NCBI GenBank assembly: GCA_021397835.1
Contig: JAJFZO010000609.1
Location: 11,844,001-11,908,000 of the forward strand
Origin: Moringa oleifera
Taxonomy: Eukaryota; Streptophyta; Magnoliopsida; Brassicales; Moringaceae
DNA length: 64,000 nt
Reading direction: 5' to 3'
Shown here: positions 13,805 through 31,726 of the stretch, in pieces
Layout of the letters: every line of letters begins with the position of its first letter
Numbering within the stretch: the stretch's first letter is position 1
The notes under the pieces: generated by a model
The model's input: the letters and a program-made list of their open reading frames with translations, nothing else
Told to the model about the DNA's origin: nothing
Databases searched by the model: none
Position numbers and translations under genes: made by a program

Positions 13805-15871
13805 TTAACGATTCAGGGCTATTGATAGTGTAAAGGCCAGTATTAACCAGCCCAGCATGAAGTACCCTACCAGTCTGGTTGGTCCCACGTCCTCTGGTTC
13901 CTGTTGGTAGGACTCAATTCAGTGGAATATAAAAGAATGAACACATTTAATTGTACTAAAAAATGGGCCACACCCTTAAAAAGGTGCTGGCGTAATTTTT
14001 ATTCTAAACATGTTTCTTTGAGAATAATTTTTAATTTGTGAAGCTAATTATATGAGAAAGAGTTGTAATTTATTTATAATTTTAAATTAAAATTATAAAA
14101 AAATTATATTTATTTGAAGTTTATATTTTTATTAGATTTTTAAAGTAAAAATTTTGTTTATAATTTTGTTAATATTAATAGCATATGTAATGTGTATGTA
14201 ATTCTTATTTATGTATTTATTTTAATATTTTTAAATATTATTAAAATAATTATTTTTTAATTTTATATAAATATTCATAAGTTAACATGTTTTTATTAAG
14301 TTTGATATAAAAAAATTATTTATTTTAATAATATTTTAAAAAATATTTAAATATTTGAATAAGTAAAAATTTTATATGCATAGCGTGTCTGTATAAAATT
14401 ATTAATATTAATAAAATTTATGATTGAAAGTTTTATATTAAAATTTTAATAAAAATATAAAATTTTTAATAAACGTAATGTTTTTATAAATTTTAATTCA
14501 AAACAAAAAATAAAATATATGTTTTATTAATATAATTAATTTTTATTTTTTTGAAAAATAAAAAATATATATTTACATAAAACAAAACTCTCAGATAGGA
14601 AAAAAGAAAAAAAATATTATCAAACATTCACACACTTTTAGAATAAGATTTTGGAGTTTAAAAAGCTTTAATTTGATGTGTGTACATATATATATATATA
14701 TATTTGAGACTTAAATAACATGCTTAATAAAACATTGCTATCAATATGATCGGGGCCCTAAATTTACCGGATTTATCTCTGGTCAAACAGAGAATAAAAC
14801 AGAATAGAAGAAAAGAAGTTAAAAAACTGATAAGAAAGTGGAAACAAAGAGAAAAACATAGAGAGAGAGAGAGGGAGAGAGGCGCGGATACCTGAGGTGG
14901 AGGGGTTTGGGTTGGGATTTGTGTGATGTCAACCTCGAAAGGCCAAGCATATCTATCTGGCTTATCAGTTCTGGCAAGGCTCCAGTCATACACTCTTCTC
15001 TCTTCCACGGTGGACAATATGAAATGCGATTCCTGTTACCAGCCACCACCTTTCTGCTTATTTGCCACTTCCTCAGCAAATAAACATTGAAATCACAAGA
15101 CATGCTTATTATATTACTGAAAGATAAAGGTTACCAACTTTCAAAAGTTCCAATTTCTCATCCGCCTCTTCTTCATCCAGTCCCTGATTCATCAGCTCTT
15201 CCACTTTCTCCTTATATGCCACATTAACCTGCTCACGAAGAAATAGAAACACAGTGCCCATGTGTTAAACAAGCTCAAGATGAAACAAAGTCGATAACTG
15301 AATGAAGAAAAAAGGAAACAGAAAGTGGGTACTCCATGTCAGTTTCAGTTAAGACCTGATCATATGAACATCCTTTCTGAAGTCCAAGTCTCCCATAGTG
15401 ATCTGCATCAGTGATTGCTGCACTCTAAACCAAAATCTCATCAGTCATTCTGTTCATTTCTGGTCGAAATTAATGTAAAACACTCTTCAAAGTTATAAGA
15501 TCTTTATTTTTTGAAACAAAAAACATATCAATCAGAATTGAAATGGATAGGAATACCCTATTTTTAACATCATAGAGAAGAAAGAAAAAGAAAAATCTGG
15601 GACAGACAGGATTGCTTGCTGATGAGGCCTTACCTATGCCACGCAAAGCGCGTTCGACGTTGAGAGCAGAGATCAAAGACGGTGGTCCTTTTGGAGCTTC
15701 GATGGCCGTTTCGGATTCCACCTCAGTCGATGCAGTCTCGGCTGACACATCTCCGGAGTTCCTAATAGCAACTATACGTTGCTTTTTCGTAAAAGATACT
15801 GCCTTGGAGTTCAGAGGAGAAGAACTTCTCTTCCAAATGCAGATAGTCGCTGTGGTGGACAACACATCCAT
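13805..15871 (-). CDS. ndhU: NDH complex subunit NdhU, chloroplastic
   Basis: Subunit of the chloroplast NDH complex, which carries out cyclic electron flow from photosystem I; NdhU belongs to the ferredoxin-binding subcomplex and has a J-like domain. Five exons, transcription order: 15634-15871, 15356-15417, 15139-15228, 14892-15032, 13805-13900 (208 aa). All splice sites are GT-AG and the phases close. Exon 1 encodes a Ser/Thr-rich, acid-poor N-terminus typical of a transit peptide. Exons 2-4 encode the J-like fold (ITDADHYGRLGL, then LSTVEERRVYDWSLAR). Exon 5 encodes a hydrophobic membrane helix (LVGYFMLGWLILAF) and ends in ALNR then TAA. Exon 5 lies behind a 991-bp AT-rich intron and would be easy to miss. 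The canonical HPD tripeptide is absent, as expected for this family. Confidence 0.9.
13901..14891 (-). other. Long AT-rich intron 4 of NdhU
   Basis: The intron carries a TA run (about 14684-14702), a GA run on the plus strand (about 14862-14880) and otherwise A/T homopolymer words. No coding sequence was recognised inside it. The length and base composition suggest growth by low-complexity or decayed transposon sequence. Confidence 0.7.
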
Positions 15872-16120
15872 GGCCGCCTGACCCCTGTTCCCTTTTCTCT
15901 TATGTAAACAAAATTCTTTCTTCTACTTTCAGCTTTCTTATTTTTATTGGATTTTTTCTTTTTTTAAAAAATAAAAATTGTGCAACAACAGATGAGAACT
16001 TCTCAGCCTCGGGAATCTTATCACAGAAGTTTCACCTTAAAACATACTCTTTGGCCTGGACTTTGACTAGTTGCTAGACTATGGCGCATCAGTCTATTTT
16101 CAATAGTTTACGCACCCTAG

Positions 16121-16123
16121 CAA
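16121..16123 (+). promoter_or_regulatory. CAA motif upstream of tRNA-Asp
   Basis: Plant tRNA genes commonly carry a CAA triplet a few bases upstream that marks the Pol III start. This one lies 5-7 bases before the mature tRNA 5' end. The assignment rests on position and family knowledge. Confidence 0.5.
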
Positions 16124-16127
16124 TGAA

Positions 16128-16199
16128 GTCGTTGTAGTATAGTGGTGAGTATTCCCGCCTGTCACGCGGGCGACCCGGGTTCGATCCCCGGCAACGGCG
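16128..16199 (+). tRNA. tRNA-Asp (anticodon GTC)
   Basis: Complete 72-nt cloverleaf. The acceptor stem GTCGTTG pairs with CAACGGC, and G is the discriminator base. The D-arm/A box reads TAGTATAGTGGT. The anticodon arm CCGCCTGTCACGCGG carries GTC. The T arm holds the B box GGTTCGATCC. There is no intron and no encoded CCA, so this is a nuclear Pol III gene and not a bacterial one. It lies between the start codons of NdhU (minus) and PEX10 (plus). Confidence 0.97.
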
Positions 16200-16211
16200 A
16201 TTACTTTATGA

Positions 16212-16216
16212 TTTTT
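16212..16216 (+). terminator. Pol III T-run terminator of tRNA-Asp
   Basis: Five T residues begin 13 bases after the mature tRNA 3' end, followed by a second T run after one C. Runs of four or more T on the coding strand terminate Pol III. Confidence 0.75.
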
Positions 16217-16323
16217 CTTTTCGAGCCTTTGTTTGGACTAAACGACGTCACATTGTTCTCCTTTTCCTCTAGACACAATCGGTTTTAAGGTCCTGCAGAT
16301 CCCAGCATCCATACACGAACACG

Positions 16324-20039
<3,716 letters not shown>

Positions 20040-21190
20040 CTTTTGCCAAGCACAAAACGCAGAACTGCAGTCAAACATAACAGAATAGAAAACAATTGAA
20101 AATGAGCCCCCAAATATTTTTATTCAGTTACCATCCCTGAAGTCTGAGAAATAAAGGGTCAGTAATCTCCTACATGTTTATAATGGTGGTCTCTAGTTGT
20201 ATACTTGATTCTTCTTGCCTACCAAGTAGTCACCTCCTGGAGAAGTGGGGATATTGTCCGATTTTCAGTGAGGGAACAGTCATGTAAGTAACCCATTCAT
20301 GTGAGGTTGAGTATGTAATGCTGTACTCTGACAACTATTTTGTTTGCAGAGATGATACATTCATGGGAAAGTAATACATTTTTATGTCTGCAATTTTATG
20401 TGAATTGTATGATTTTTAAGCAGCTCCATTTTTGTTGTTCTTTCATGCTAAAACCAAGTTAAATTGATTTGGACAGAAGAATCAATTTAGATAAATTGAG
20501 ACAGTGGAAATCAATTGAAATTGTTTTGAAATCTATGGTTTTTTTTTTCATAAATTTTGGAATTTTTTAGTGTATTGGATCTCTTAGATTTGTGAAGAAA
20601 ATGATAAAATAGCAAAGGTTTTAAGGTCAATGTTATATAGAATTTTAATATTTATTTTATTTCATTAATTAATTTTTATATTTACAAAATTATCAATGAA
20701 ATTTTTAAATAAATTTTTAATAGTGTAAAATAAAAATTTTGATAAAAAAATTTTGAAATTTTTTGTGATTATAATTTTAAATATATTTTTTTACATCTTT
20801 AAAAATTTTTAATTTTTAAATTTTTTAATAAAATTTATTTTTTGAATATAAAATTTTAATTAATGACATAAGATAAAAGTTAAAAACTTTATGATTAAAG
20901 TTTAATTATTAAACTAATAATTTGTTCTTGATATATTAATCTACTTTATCACTCAATCCTTTTTTTTTTTTTTTTCCCAAAGGAAACAGAGAGGTTGTGT
21001 TACCCACAAAGGCAGAAGGCAGGCCGAGCCCAATAGCAAACTGGTTAACCTCTTAACTCAAAAGAATCATTTATATATTACCATTATCGTCACTCCCTCG
21101 CAAGCTTTAGGGTTTTGGACTAAAAACAGAGCCAAGCGGCGAAGAAGGTCGATCGAGTACTGTAGTCCTTTTTCATTCTGATCGTGAAAA
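20040..21190. other. PEX10 3' region and RPS3 promoter
   Basis: The first few hundred bases are likely the PEX10 3' untranslated region. They are followed by an AT-rich stretch (about 20500-20950) without coding signal, then the RPS3 promoter and leader. No other feature was recognised. Confidence 0.6.
21027..21115 (+). promoter_or_regulatory. RPS3 promoter elements: site II, TATA-like and telo-box
   Basis: AGCCCA at 21027-21032 is the reverse complement of a site II core (TGGGCT). TTTATATATTA at about 21070-21080 is TATA-like. TTAGGGTTT at 21107-21115 is a telo-box in reverse orientation. Site II plus telo-box is a known signature of plant ribosomal-protein gene promoters, and the order and spacing upstream of the ATG at 21194 fit. 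Binding is inferred, not shown. Confidence 0.6.
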
Positions 21191-21193
21191 ATC

Positions 21194-24100
21194 ATGGCAA
21201 CTCAGATTAGTAAGAAGCGCAAAGTGAGTCTCTTTCTGTTTCTCTCTGGTTGTGTCTGTAAATAACGCTGGAGATGTAGGGAAAACGAAAGGAAATTTTC
21301 GGTCTTTACTTCTTTTCTATACTACTTCCATATGAATTCTGAAGCTTACGAAGTTTCCTGTTAGCTTCCGCGTAGTCTTAAGGAACAAGGAAGCAGATAT
21401 TTTCCTTCATATACTCTTATACTGAATCGAGAAAAGTGAATACTGAGTGTGACTTTGCTTAATCTTTAGCTAGTTTCACTAGGAAACTGTTCGATGGTAA
21501 AGTAGAAAATATCTGAAATATTCTATTTCATTGGTCTTCCATTGTATTCTCAGATACCTAAGGCTTGCGTTTCAGCTAGCTTGGAATTAGCTGTTCTGGT
21601 TTTCTCTGTTAATTAATTTTTCATTTATGAGAATTAATTAAAAAGGAACACCTCTTATGTCCTAGTTGCGATTGGATGCCCAAAAACATTTACTTACATT
21701 CTCTTAAGTTTTGCAGCTGTGTTGGACCACTTTGGTTTTTTATTGAATTGTGATTATGAAAAATCTTTAGGTGCAGTTTCTTTCTTTCTTCTATCTTTCA
21801 AATGGTGGTGATCTATCTCTGATTATGTTTATGATCTCTTGTATGTTGATTTTCTTTGGGATCAGTTTGTTGCTGATGGAGTGTTCTTTGCTGAACTCAA
21901 TGAGGTGCTTACTAGAGAGCTGGCTGAGGATGGGTACTCAGGGGTTGAAGTTAGGGTTACCCCCATGCGCACTGAGATCATCATTAGGGCAACTCGAACG
22001 CAGAATGTTCTTGGTAAATCTTCAGTTGTTAGGGTCTTACCATCTACAATTAAGCTCTATGAAGTATTCTGTGGGACTAAATGGAAAATATAAGGTTCCA
22101 ATGGTCCTGTTAAGTCTTGGTGGTCCTTTCATGCATCTTTCCCTTTTTCTTGCAACCTGTGGAAGTGTTAACTTCAGTTGGCTTCTTGAAAGAAAACATG
22201 GGTTTCAAATCGAGCAATATCCTGATTGTTCATCCCTTGGTGTTTTGGTATTAGATATAATAGAACTCCATGCTTTCTATTCTTGTTTCAATGTTCGGGT
22301 CGACCAAGTGAAGGATTCAGGATTTTTGTTTTTCCTTTGTTGATAACAAACCTTTTCTATCAGGTGAGAAAGGTAGAAGGATTAGGGAATTGACTTCTGT
22401 TGTTCAGAAAAGGTTCAAGTTTCCAGAGAACAGTGTTGAGCTCTATGCTGAGAAAGTTAACAATAGAGGTCTCTGTGCCATCGCGCAGGCAGAGTCATTG
22501 CGTTACAAGCTTCTTGGTGGCCTCGCCGTTAGGAGGCAAGTGATAGTCCGACATCTTTTAGCCTACATGCCTAGTTTATCTGTCACTGGTTGTGATTGCA
22601 TCTATTGAACTCTTAATCATGGGGTACATTATCAATTGCTAATTTTATAGGTCTTTAGATGTCATTGATATTTTTTCCATTGATGATGTCTGTTTTTCGT
22701 TTGTTAAGCTATTTGTTGCATTCCCTTTTTGTGAACCCAGTTTTTGTTGTGTTCCTAGCAAGTATGTTAATCTTGGTCATAATTTTGCTTGCTGAAGTCA
22801 TCTTTACAGCGAGTTGGTTACCAATGGATACCTGTCTCGTGTCTGAGGATGACCACATGTGATTCCATCTCCTTTGCATAACCCAAGGAATGATTATAAC
22901 ATTCCTTGTGATAGAAACATTGATGGTAAATTTCCATTATCACCAATTTGACTATATTTGCAGTCTGAGGTTCTGTACTGGTAATCTATCCTGGAGTATC
23001 TGTTTTATAGCTAGATTAATATCAGTTGTGCATTTTGGAGGCTTGTTGCCATTATCTGCATATGATAATGTGTTAGCAAGACTTCAAATTGTTTAAAGTT
23101 AAATGTCATATTCGAGAGTTTCGTTTTGTGCTCCTTCACCCTTCTTAATTCTTGTCATTGAGACCAGCTCTATTTAACTTCTATTCAACAATATTATTTA
23201 ATTTTTCTTTTTTTATCTCTATACACAGTTTTGGTTTGCATGGGCTTAGTTGATATTAGATGTTATTACCTTCATTGCAATCTTTGTCCGTCCCATATAA
23301 AGTCAAGATTATGTAGTGACAGATGTTTGAATGTATTGCCTGTAATGTTTGCATGCTTTTCTACTGTGTTTGTTTTGGCTTTGGGCCATGAGCATTGAGC
23401 ATTGGTTTACTCCTCAGCCTTGCTTGAATAGATGTAGGGGTTTCACATCAGTGCTCAAAGAAACTTGTTTTGGAGTTTGTCAGGCTTCTTGTACTGTTGT
23501 TCAGGTGCTTGGAGTTTGGAATATTCTCCCACATACCCTTATTCATCCCTATTTGGTTGTTTGCTGATGCTTGTACCCTTGTTTTTCACTATGTGAATGT
23601 TTAGCTTGGAGTTGCTGATGCATTGCTTTACCCCTCAGCCTTGCTAGAATAGATGTAGGGGTTTCACATCAATGCACAAAGAAAAGTGTTTTTGGAGTTT
23701 GTCAGGCTTCTTGTTCTCATGTTAAGGCATTTGGAGTTTGGAATATTCTCCTACATACCCCTTAGACATCCATCTGGGTTCTATGCGCATGCAAGCCTCC
23801 TCTCTTTTTTTTTCCCCTGTGATGTGGATATTTAGCTTGCTGTTGCTTATGTTGGTTGATTTGAGTTGGTTTTGTAGCATGTAATAAGAAAATATCTTAT
23901 CGGTTGGATTTTGCTACAAAAAATGCACTTTGTAATTATCTTTTTGTTTAGGGAGCAACTGTTTATGGGGAGAATAAGGGAAAAGCGATATGTTTATAAT
24001 GTCTCCTTTCTCAAGCATTTTTAAGCTCTGTTCTCTATCAGATTCTTGTTTTTCGTAGACTAGATGGAAGCTAGATATTGTAGTATATTTGGACATGAAA

Positions 24101-24714
24101 ACTCAGATATTGTCTGATTACAGGGCTTGCTATGGTGTCTTAAGGTTCATCATGGAGAGTGGGGCCAAGGGATGTGAGGTATATCTGAATCTTATTTTCT
24201 CTTTGCTTATTGAGGTTCATGCATCTTGAATGTTCAATGTCTAATCTGTTGCTGCAGGTTATTGTTAGTGGAAAGCTTCGTGCTCAGCGAGCTAAGTCAA
24301 TGAAGTTCAAGGATGGGTACATGATTTCCTCTGGTCAACCTGTCAATGAGTATATTGACTCAGCTGTGAGGCATGTTCTCCTTAGGCAGGTCAGTTGTCA
24401 ACGAATATATTTTCTGGTTTATATCCACTTTGGTGATGCAACTATTGTCTGGTTCCAATTATTTAAGTTGAAGTTGGTTGCGTTTATTTTATTTCTCACT
24501 TAAAAAAGGTTTCAATAATTTGTCAATTTCCATACTTGAATGGCAACAGGGTGTGCTTGGTATCAAGGTGAAGATCATGCTTGAGTGGGATCCAAAGGGC
24601 AAGCAGGGTCCAATAACACCCTTGCCTGATCTGGTGACTATCCACCCTCCAAAGGAAGATGAAGATTTTGCTCCTCAAGTGATTGCAACCCCCATCGAAA
24701 TTCCTGTAGCATAA
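21194..24714 (+). CDS. RPS3: Cytosolic 40S ribosomal protein S3 (uS3)
   Basis: Small-subunit ribosomal protein uS3, at the mRNA entry channel of the 40S subunit. Six exons: 21194-21223, 21866-22013, 22364-22535, 24124-24178, 24258-24389, 24550-24714 (233 aa). The N-terminus [17 protein letters not shown], the KH domain with its GEKGRR loop (about residues 21-95), and the C-terminal S3 domain ([46 protein letters not shown]) are all intact. Intron 3 begins with GC instead of GT (AG then GCAAGT); this is the only splice choice that keeps the conserved VRRACYG sequence. The protein is slightly shorter than some plant homologues, with a variable acidic tail. Confidence 0.96.
23398..23850 (+). repeat. 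Tandem duplication of about 221 bp in RPS3 intron 3
   Basis: Two copies lie head to tail. GATGTAGGGG followed by TTTCACATCA occurs at 23431 and 23652, and GGAGTTTGTCAGGCTTCTTGT and GGAGTTTGGAATATTCTCC recur at the same offset. Identity is high in the first two thirds and decays later. No coding potential was recognised. Confidence 0.88.
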
Positions 24715-25081
24715 AGTCCCATTTATCTTGGACCTGGACTTGTTGTAGTACCTCTATAGTAGTTTTGTCACTTAAATCCCCCAGGGCAAGAGTTATGACT
24801 CTATCTTGAATCTTGTCTTGAGTTTTGCATATAAAACTAGTTGTTTAATTTTGTTCCTTAAAAGTGCAATGCATTGTTAGTGTTGTTTAATGCTACCCTA
24901 TGCATTTTGAGTTGTGGGATGGTTGTCCTCATATTTGAACTTGGAGGACTAACATATGTGAAATCCAGATGTGTAGGAGTGATACAATTAATAGTTAAAA
25001 CGGTACCCTTTCCTTGTGACTTGGTGGAGCACTTCCTCCACCGGGAAGTGTCAAATGGCACGATGCATAATCATCATTACA

Positions 25082-25317
25082 CAGCGTCGCCCTGCCCGCC
25101 AAGTCCTATTGGGTCACCCACGCTAACAGCATCATTAGACAGCGTCGGCCTGCCCGCCCGTGAAACCCGATTCCGATTGGGTCTTTTACACTAATAGCAT
25201 CAACACCGTATCTATATGTAATCTAATCGACGCTGTCCGCCCACCCATGAAACCCAATTCCAATTTGTTCACTCTCACTAATAGCAACACCACCGTGTCT
25301 ATATGTAATCTAATCTA
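25082..25317 (+). repeat. Imperfect minisatellite, two units of about 90 bp plus a partial one
   Basis: Units start at about 25082 (short, 58 bp), 25140 (90 bp) and 25230 (88 bp). Each opens with a CAGCGTC- or CGCTGTC-like, Cys-rich-looking GC block and continues through GAAACCC(G/A)ATTCC and CACTAATAGCA. The two longer units end in TCTATATGTAATCTAATC. GC content is far above the flanks. Confidence 0.75.
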
Positions 25318-25989
25318 ACAACGAAAATAAAAGCAGAAGCACATGAGCGTCACCTTTTTGACATCATTTTTGAGGTCACACCTTGAAGCACTAAGGAGTG
25401 CACGTGTGCAAGACAAATTGACGGCACATCACTCAATTAGCTCTTCACTTTCCTGGACACAACCTCCACAAAAACCCAAGCTTTTCAATCCAAGCCACCA
25501 AGCACTCAAAACACCCCACCCACGTACTTGGGATTCGGTGCTTTACCACTCTTCAACTTGGTATGTCGATAGTGGGAAGCACCATTGCACGCCTTCTTTC
25601 CCCCTCTCTTATTATATCTTCCCAATCCATCCATCTCTCCTACTAAACACAAACTATTTGAAATATTATTTTCAACTAATATCTTCCACTATCTCTATGT
25701 TATGTCAAACCCTTTTTCATTCTCATTGGAAAAATCCATTTTCTTTGATGTTAAGACACTTAATATGCTTTGTTTTCTCCACAAAGTAATGAAGCCGAGA
25801 ATTCTAATAGGAAGCAAATACTTCGTATGCTTGGAAGCTGAACGAAGAATCTAACGCATAAATTTTGACCCTATAAAAGTAAGAAAGAAATGAGAGATTT
25901 GTGTTATAGGAAAAAGGGTTTTGACTTTAATAGTTTTGTGGTCATACTTTTGGATTATTAAAGCGATTGACTAAATGGAAAATCAACAG

Positions 25990-25991
<2 letters not shown>

Positions 25992-26022
<31 letters not shown>
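25992..26022 (+). repeat. GA microsatellite
   Basis: Uninterrupted AG/GA dinucleotide run of about 31 bases. Confidence 0.95.
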
Positions 26023-26025
<3 letters not shown>

Positions 26026-26917
26026 GCTCGCTTTTGAAGAAGCACAAAGGGATTGAAAATGATTGAGAGCCGCCCTCAATGAACAATCACCATTATGCAT
26101 TGTGAATTGATTTCAAAGATTTCTTGTACCCTTGTCTCCCCTTGTTGCCCATGAAAAGGTTGCACACCTCATCATCATTATCTTTTTTCTGACCAAAATG
26201 CCCCTCTATCCCATTAAAAAATAATGTCTTCCCTGTGCCTTTTGTTTTCATTTTCTCAACCATTAATTAGTTTTTCTTTTTTTCTTAAAAATAAAATAAT
26301 TTCAAGTTTCACATGTCATATGAAGGAATATTCAATTCAAAAATTAACCTGTAAGTCCAAATCATGAAAACGAATTTAAATATTTTGTATTTAAATTTAT
26401 TAAAAATTAAAATTATTTTTTTATGAAATCAAAATAGAACAAAATTTGACAAAACAAATTTAGAGATTTTCTGTCCGTAACCATACATTTCAAATAAAAT
26501 AAAAAGTATTTTGAAATTGTAATGATGATATCATTAATTTAATTACAAAAAAAATATGATGAGAATGATTTCTCAATTTTTTTTTTTTACATAAACTAAG
26601 ATCGGACTATAAAAGAAGTGCTTTTTTTTAATCTAATAAATTACTATTCTAATTAAATATTAGTGACCTTAATTTGTAAGTAAGTAAATAACTCTCTTGA
26701 ATAATGAAAAAGCTCATTTTGGATAACGAAGGGAAAATTGGGCAATTGGGTGACAGGCATCGAAGCAAAATCTTTATGCACGCAAGCAGACACGGGGAGG
26801 ATTTGATGAAGACACAATTGTTTTAGTGTTTGGAGAGTGGCCTCTCCACAATTTTGCTTTCTATTTAGTGGACTCCTCCCACGCCCCAACAATGCCTCCT
26901 TCTGCTCCCCCCTCTGG

Positions 26918-26919
<2 letters not shown>

Positions 26920-26992
<73 letters not shown>
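26920..26992 (+). repeat. 73-base C homopolymer
   Basis: An unbroken run of C with no second base. The poly-proline and poly-glycine open frames that cross it are translation shadows. It may be a real C tract or a sequencing or gap-filling artefact (see findings). Confidence 0.95.
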
Positions 26993-26994
<2 letters not shown>

Positions 26995-27628
26995 ATCCTC
27001 CTCAGTAGCCTTGCCACTGTGGGTGATGCTATGCCCACTGAGCCACGAAGCCCTCTCTGGCTTCTGCCCACTGTTAAAAAATAATAATAATAAATAAATT
27101 TAAAATTATTAAATATTAAAAAAATTAAAAGAGAGAAGATTTTTACCCTTAAGAAAAGCGTGAAAAGTGTTTAAAAAAAACAATTAAAAAAAGCAGAACG
27201 TTAACAAAATCCACTAGGAATACATAACTGGACCCCACGCTCCCACCAAGTTTCTTTCCCAATACAAATCTGCCATGTGTAGTGAGGCATCCACGTGTCA
27301 TCATACACCCGCGTGTACATGGTAGGCCCCACCAATATCCCTCGCGGACACCTTCTCGTTTCCTTTCTCCTCATGGCTTATCCAACTCACTCATTAACTC
27401 ACACCACTGCGCATGCCACTCATAATGCTACGCACACGCGCGGTCTCTCGCAGTCTGCCCAGCAACCGGCTTTTCACGGCGACGCGTGTCCTCGAGCATC
27501 GCCACCTCCACAGCCCGCTTTCTAGAACCAACCATAAAGTAAGCTCAAAATCGGGTTCACTCCAGCAATGTGAAGACGGCGTGACAAACATAATCAGCAC
27601 TCTCTACGTGATAATTACTGCTGAGTAC

Positions 27629-27636
27629 TATAAAAA
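27629..27636 (+). promoter_or_regulatory. TATA box of ACL5-like gene
   Basis: TATAAAAA lies 126 bases before the predicted ATG at 27755, followed by a CT-rich leader. This implies a 5' leader of roughly 90-100 nt. Confidence 0.65.
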
Positions 27637-27754
27637 GCCCCACTCTCTTTTACTTCTGCACAGCACCTTTTCCTCTTCTTTGCCCTTTGTCCTCCTCTCT
27701 CTCCTCTCACGCTTTCCTTAGTGTCTTTTTTGTGTTCTTGCTGGTTTTCGAAAC

Positions 27755-30676
<2,922 letters not shown>

Positions 30677-31176
30677 AGTCTCCAATCTCAATGTGGGATG
30701 AAAGAGAGTTGCTGTACAGAGTTCAAAAGTGAGAGCTAAGGGAAACTTATAAAACTAGCTTCTGAAAGCTTTCTCCAAAACAAATCAAATCAGAAGTTGT
30801 TCAAAGAACTTTGGTTTTAGTTTACATGTTGGCTTCATTGGGGTTGTTCATAGGACTCAGATAAAGTTATGTAAGCTTTACATATCTGCAATGACTTATG
30901 AGGCATTCCTCCATTCAACTTTCTATTCTTTGAGTTGGCTTTCTCTGCCTTGTTTGCAGCCTAATTCATTTTGTGAATTATGGGTAGCTATCAGAATCTG
31001 GCAGCATGATCTTTGCCCAAATAGAAGAAATTTATTTTCCAAACCAATTACCTGGGATCAATATACACAACTAGTAGAGTTGCATAATTAATAACTTGTA
31101 ATGTGTTAAAACAATGGCAATCAAGAGAGTGAAGAGAATTGACTAACAAAATCGACGAAAGTACCCAGACGTTTCA
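30677..31176. other. Convergent 3' regions of ACL5 and PsbX
   Basis: About 500 bases between the stop codons of two convergent genes. It contains probable 3' untranslated sequence from both sides. I see no gene; a 66-codon frame at 30891-31091 has no recognisable motif. Confidence 0.65.
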
Positions 31177-31548
31177 TCATGATCGCTTAACAGGATCAAA
31201 GTTGGAGACTGCAATAACGGCTCCAAGAATCGCACCAAGAACAACTCCTCCAGCAGCAATGCTAAGCAAGAAGTTCTTGAGAGATGGAGAGACACCAGGA
31301 CCAGCTGCCTCTGCCACCTCCGGTATCAGCATGGAAGCTGTCAACGAAGCTGCTGTTAGTCCTGTCACTGCCTTTTCTTTAAAGGAAGCCCGCACTTGAA
31401 GTCCAGCCCTGGATTTTGGCTTCACAGAGAAACCAACAGCCTTTGATGGCCTCAAAGGTGATGGGTTGATGAAGGAGGTAGCGCTTCTGAGGTGAACCCT
31501 CTTCTGGGTAACAGAAGCATATGGGGTAACGAATGAAGCTGACGCCAT
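31177..31548 (-). CDS. psbX: Photosystem II reaction centre protein X precursor (nuclear PsbX)
   Basis: Single-exon gene for a small one-helix subunit of photosystem II in the thylakoid membrane. The 123-residue precursor has a Ser/Arg-rich, acid-poor chloroplast transit peptide ([17 protein letters not shown]). A second hydrophobic targeting part ([20 protein letters not shown]) ends in an Ala-x-Ala-like thylakoid cleavage site. The mature chain carries [10 protein letters not shown], one membrane helix rich in Gly/Ala/Val/Ile (about 93-113) and the tail SNFDPVKRS. Length and order match land-plant PsbX precursors. It is convergent with ACL5. Confidence 0.93.
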   Translation of the reverse strand: MASASFVTPYASVTQKRVHLRSATSFINPSPLRPSKAVGFSVKPKSRAGLQVRASFKEKAVTGLTAASLTASMLIPEVAEAAGPGVSPSLKNFLLSIAAGGVVLGAILGAVIAVSNFDPVKRS

Positions 31549-31660
31549 TTCTCTCTTGATTAGAAGAAGACTGGTGTTTGACGGGGTAGAGAATTATGCT
31601 TTAGATAGTGGGAGAGAAATAGAGAATATGAAGTGAGGTGGAAATCAGAGATTTGCAGGA

Positions 31661-31726
31661 GACGTGTCGTTTAGCTTAGTCCAATGTGGCAAAATGTACA
31701 CCTGGGTTCAGAGGATAAGGTTATCC
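31661..31726 (-). promoter_or_regulatory. Possible light-response elements upstream of PsbX
   Basis: GACGTGTC at 31661-31668 is a G-box-like ACGT core. GGATAAGG followed by TTATCC at 31713-31726 is a nearly perfect palindrome that contains I-box (GATAAGG) sequence. Both lie 110-180 bases upstream of the PsbX ATG. I-box plus G-box pairs are known in promoters of photosynthesis genes; use here is inferred. Confidence 0.4.

Larger units (their letters stand above)
24715..27754. other. Spacer between RPS3 and ACL5 with repeats
   Basis: Starts with the RPS3 3' untranslated region. It then holds a minisatellite-like repeat (25082-25317), a GA microsatellite, AT-rich sequence, a long C tract and the ACL5 promoter. 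Open frames in 25343-25854 and 27295-27721 show no recognisable domain and I treat them as chance. Confidence 0.6.

Noticed and set aside
21771..22343. 190-codon frame overlapping RPS3
   Set aside because: It runs through RPS3 exon 2 in another frame and into intron 2; RPS3 explains the conserved sequence.
22536..24123. Possible C/D-box snoRNA in RPS3 intron 3
   Set aside because: A few TGATG and CTGA words occur, but I found no pair with correct spacing and terminal stem; needs a dedicated search.
26653..27097. Poly-Pro and poly-Gly open frames
   Set aside because: They exist only because a pure C run is open in all three frames on either strand; flanking residues show no motif.
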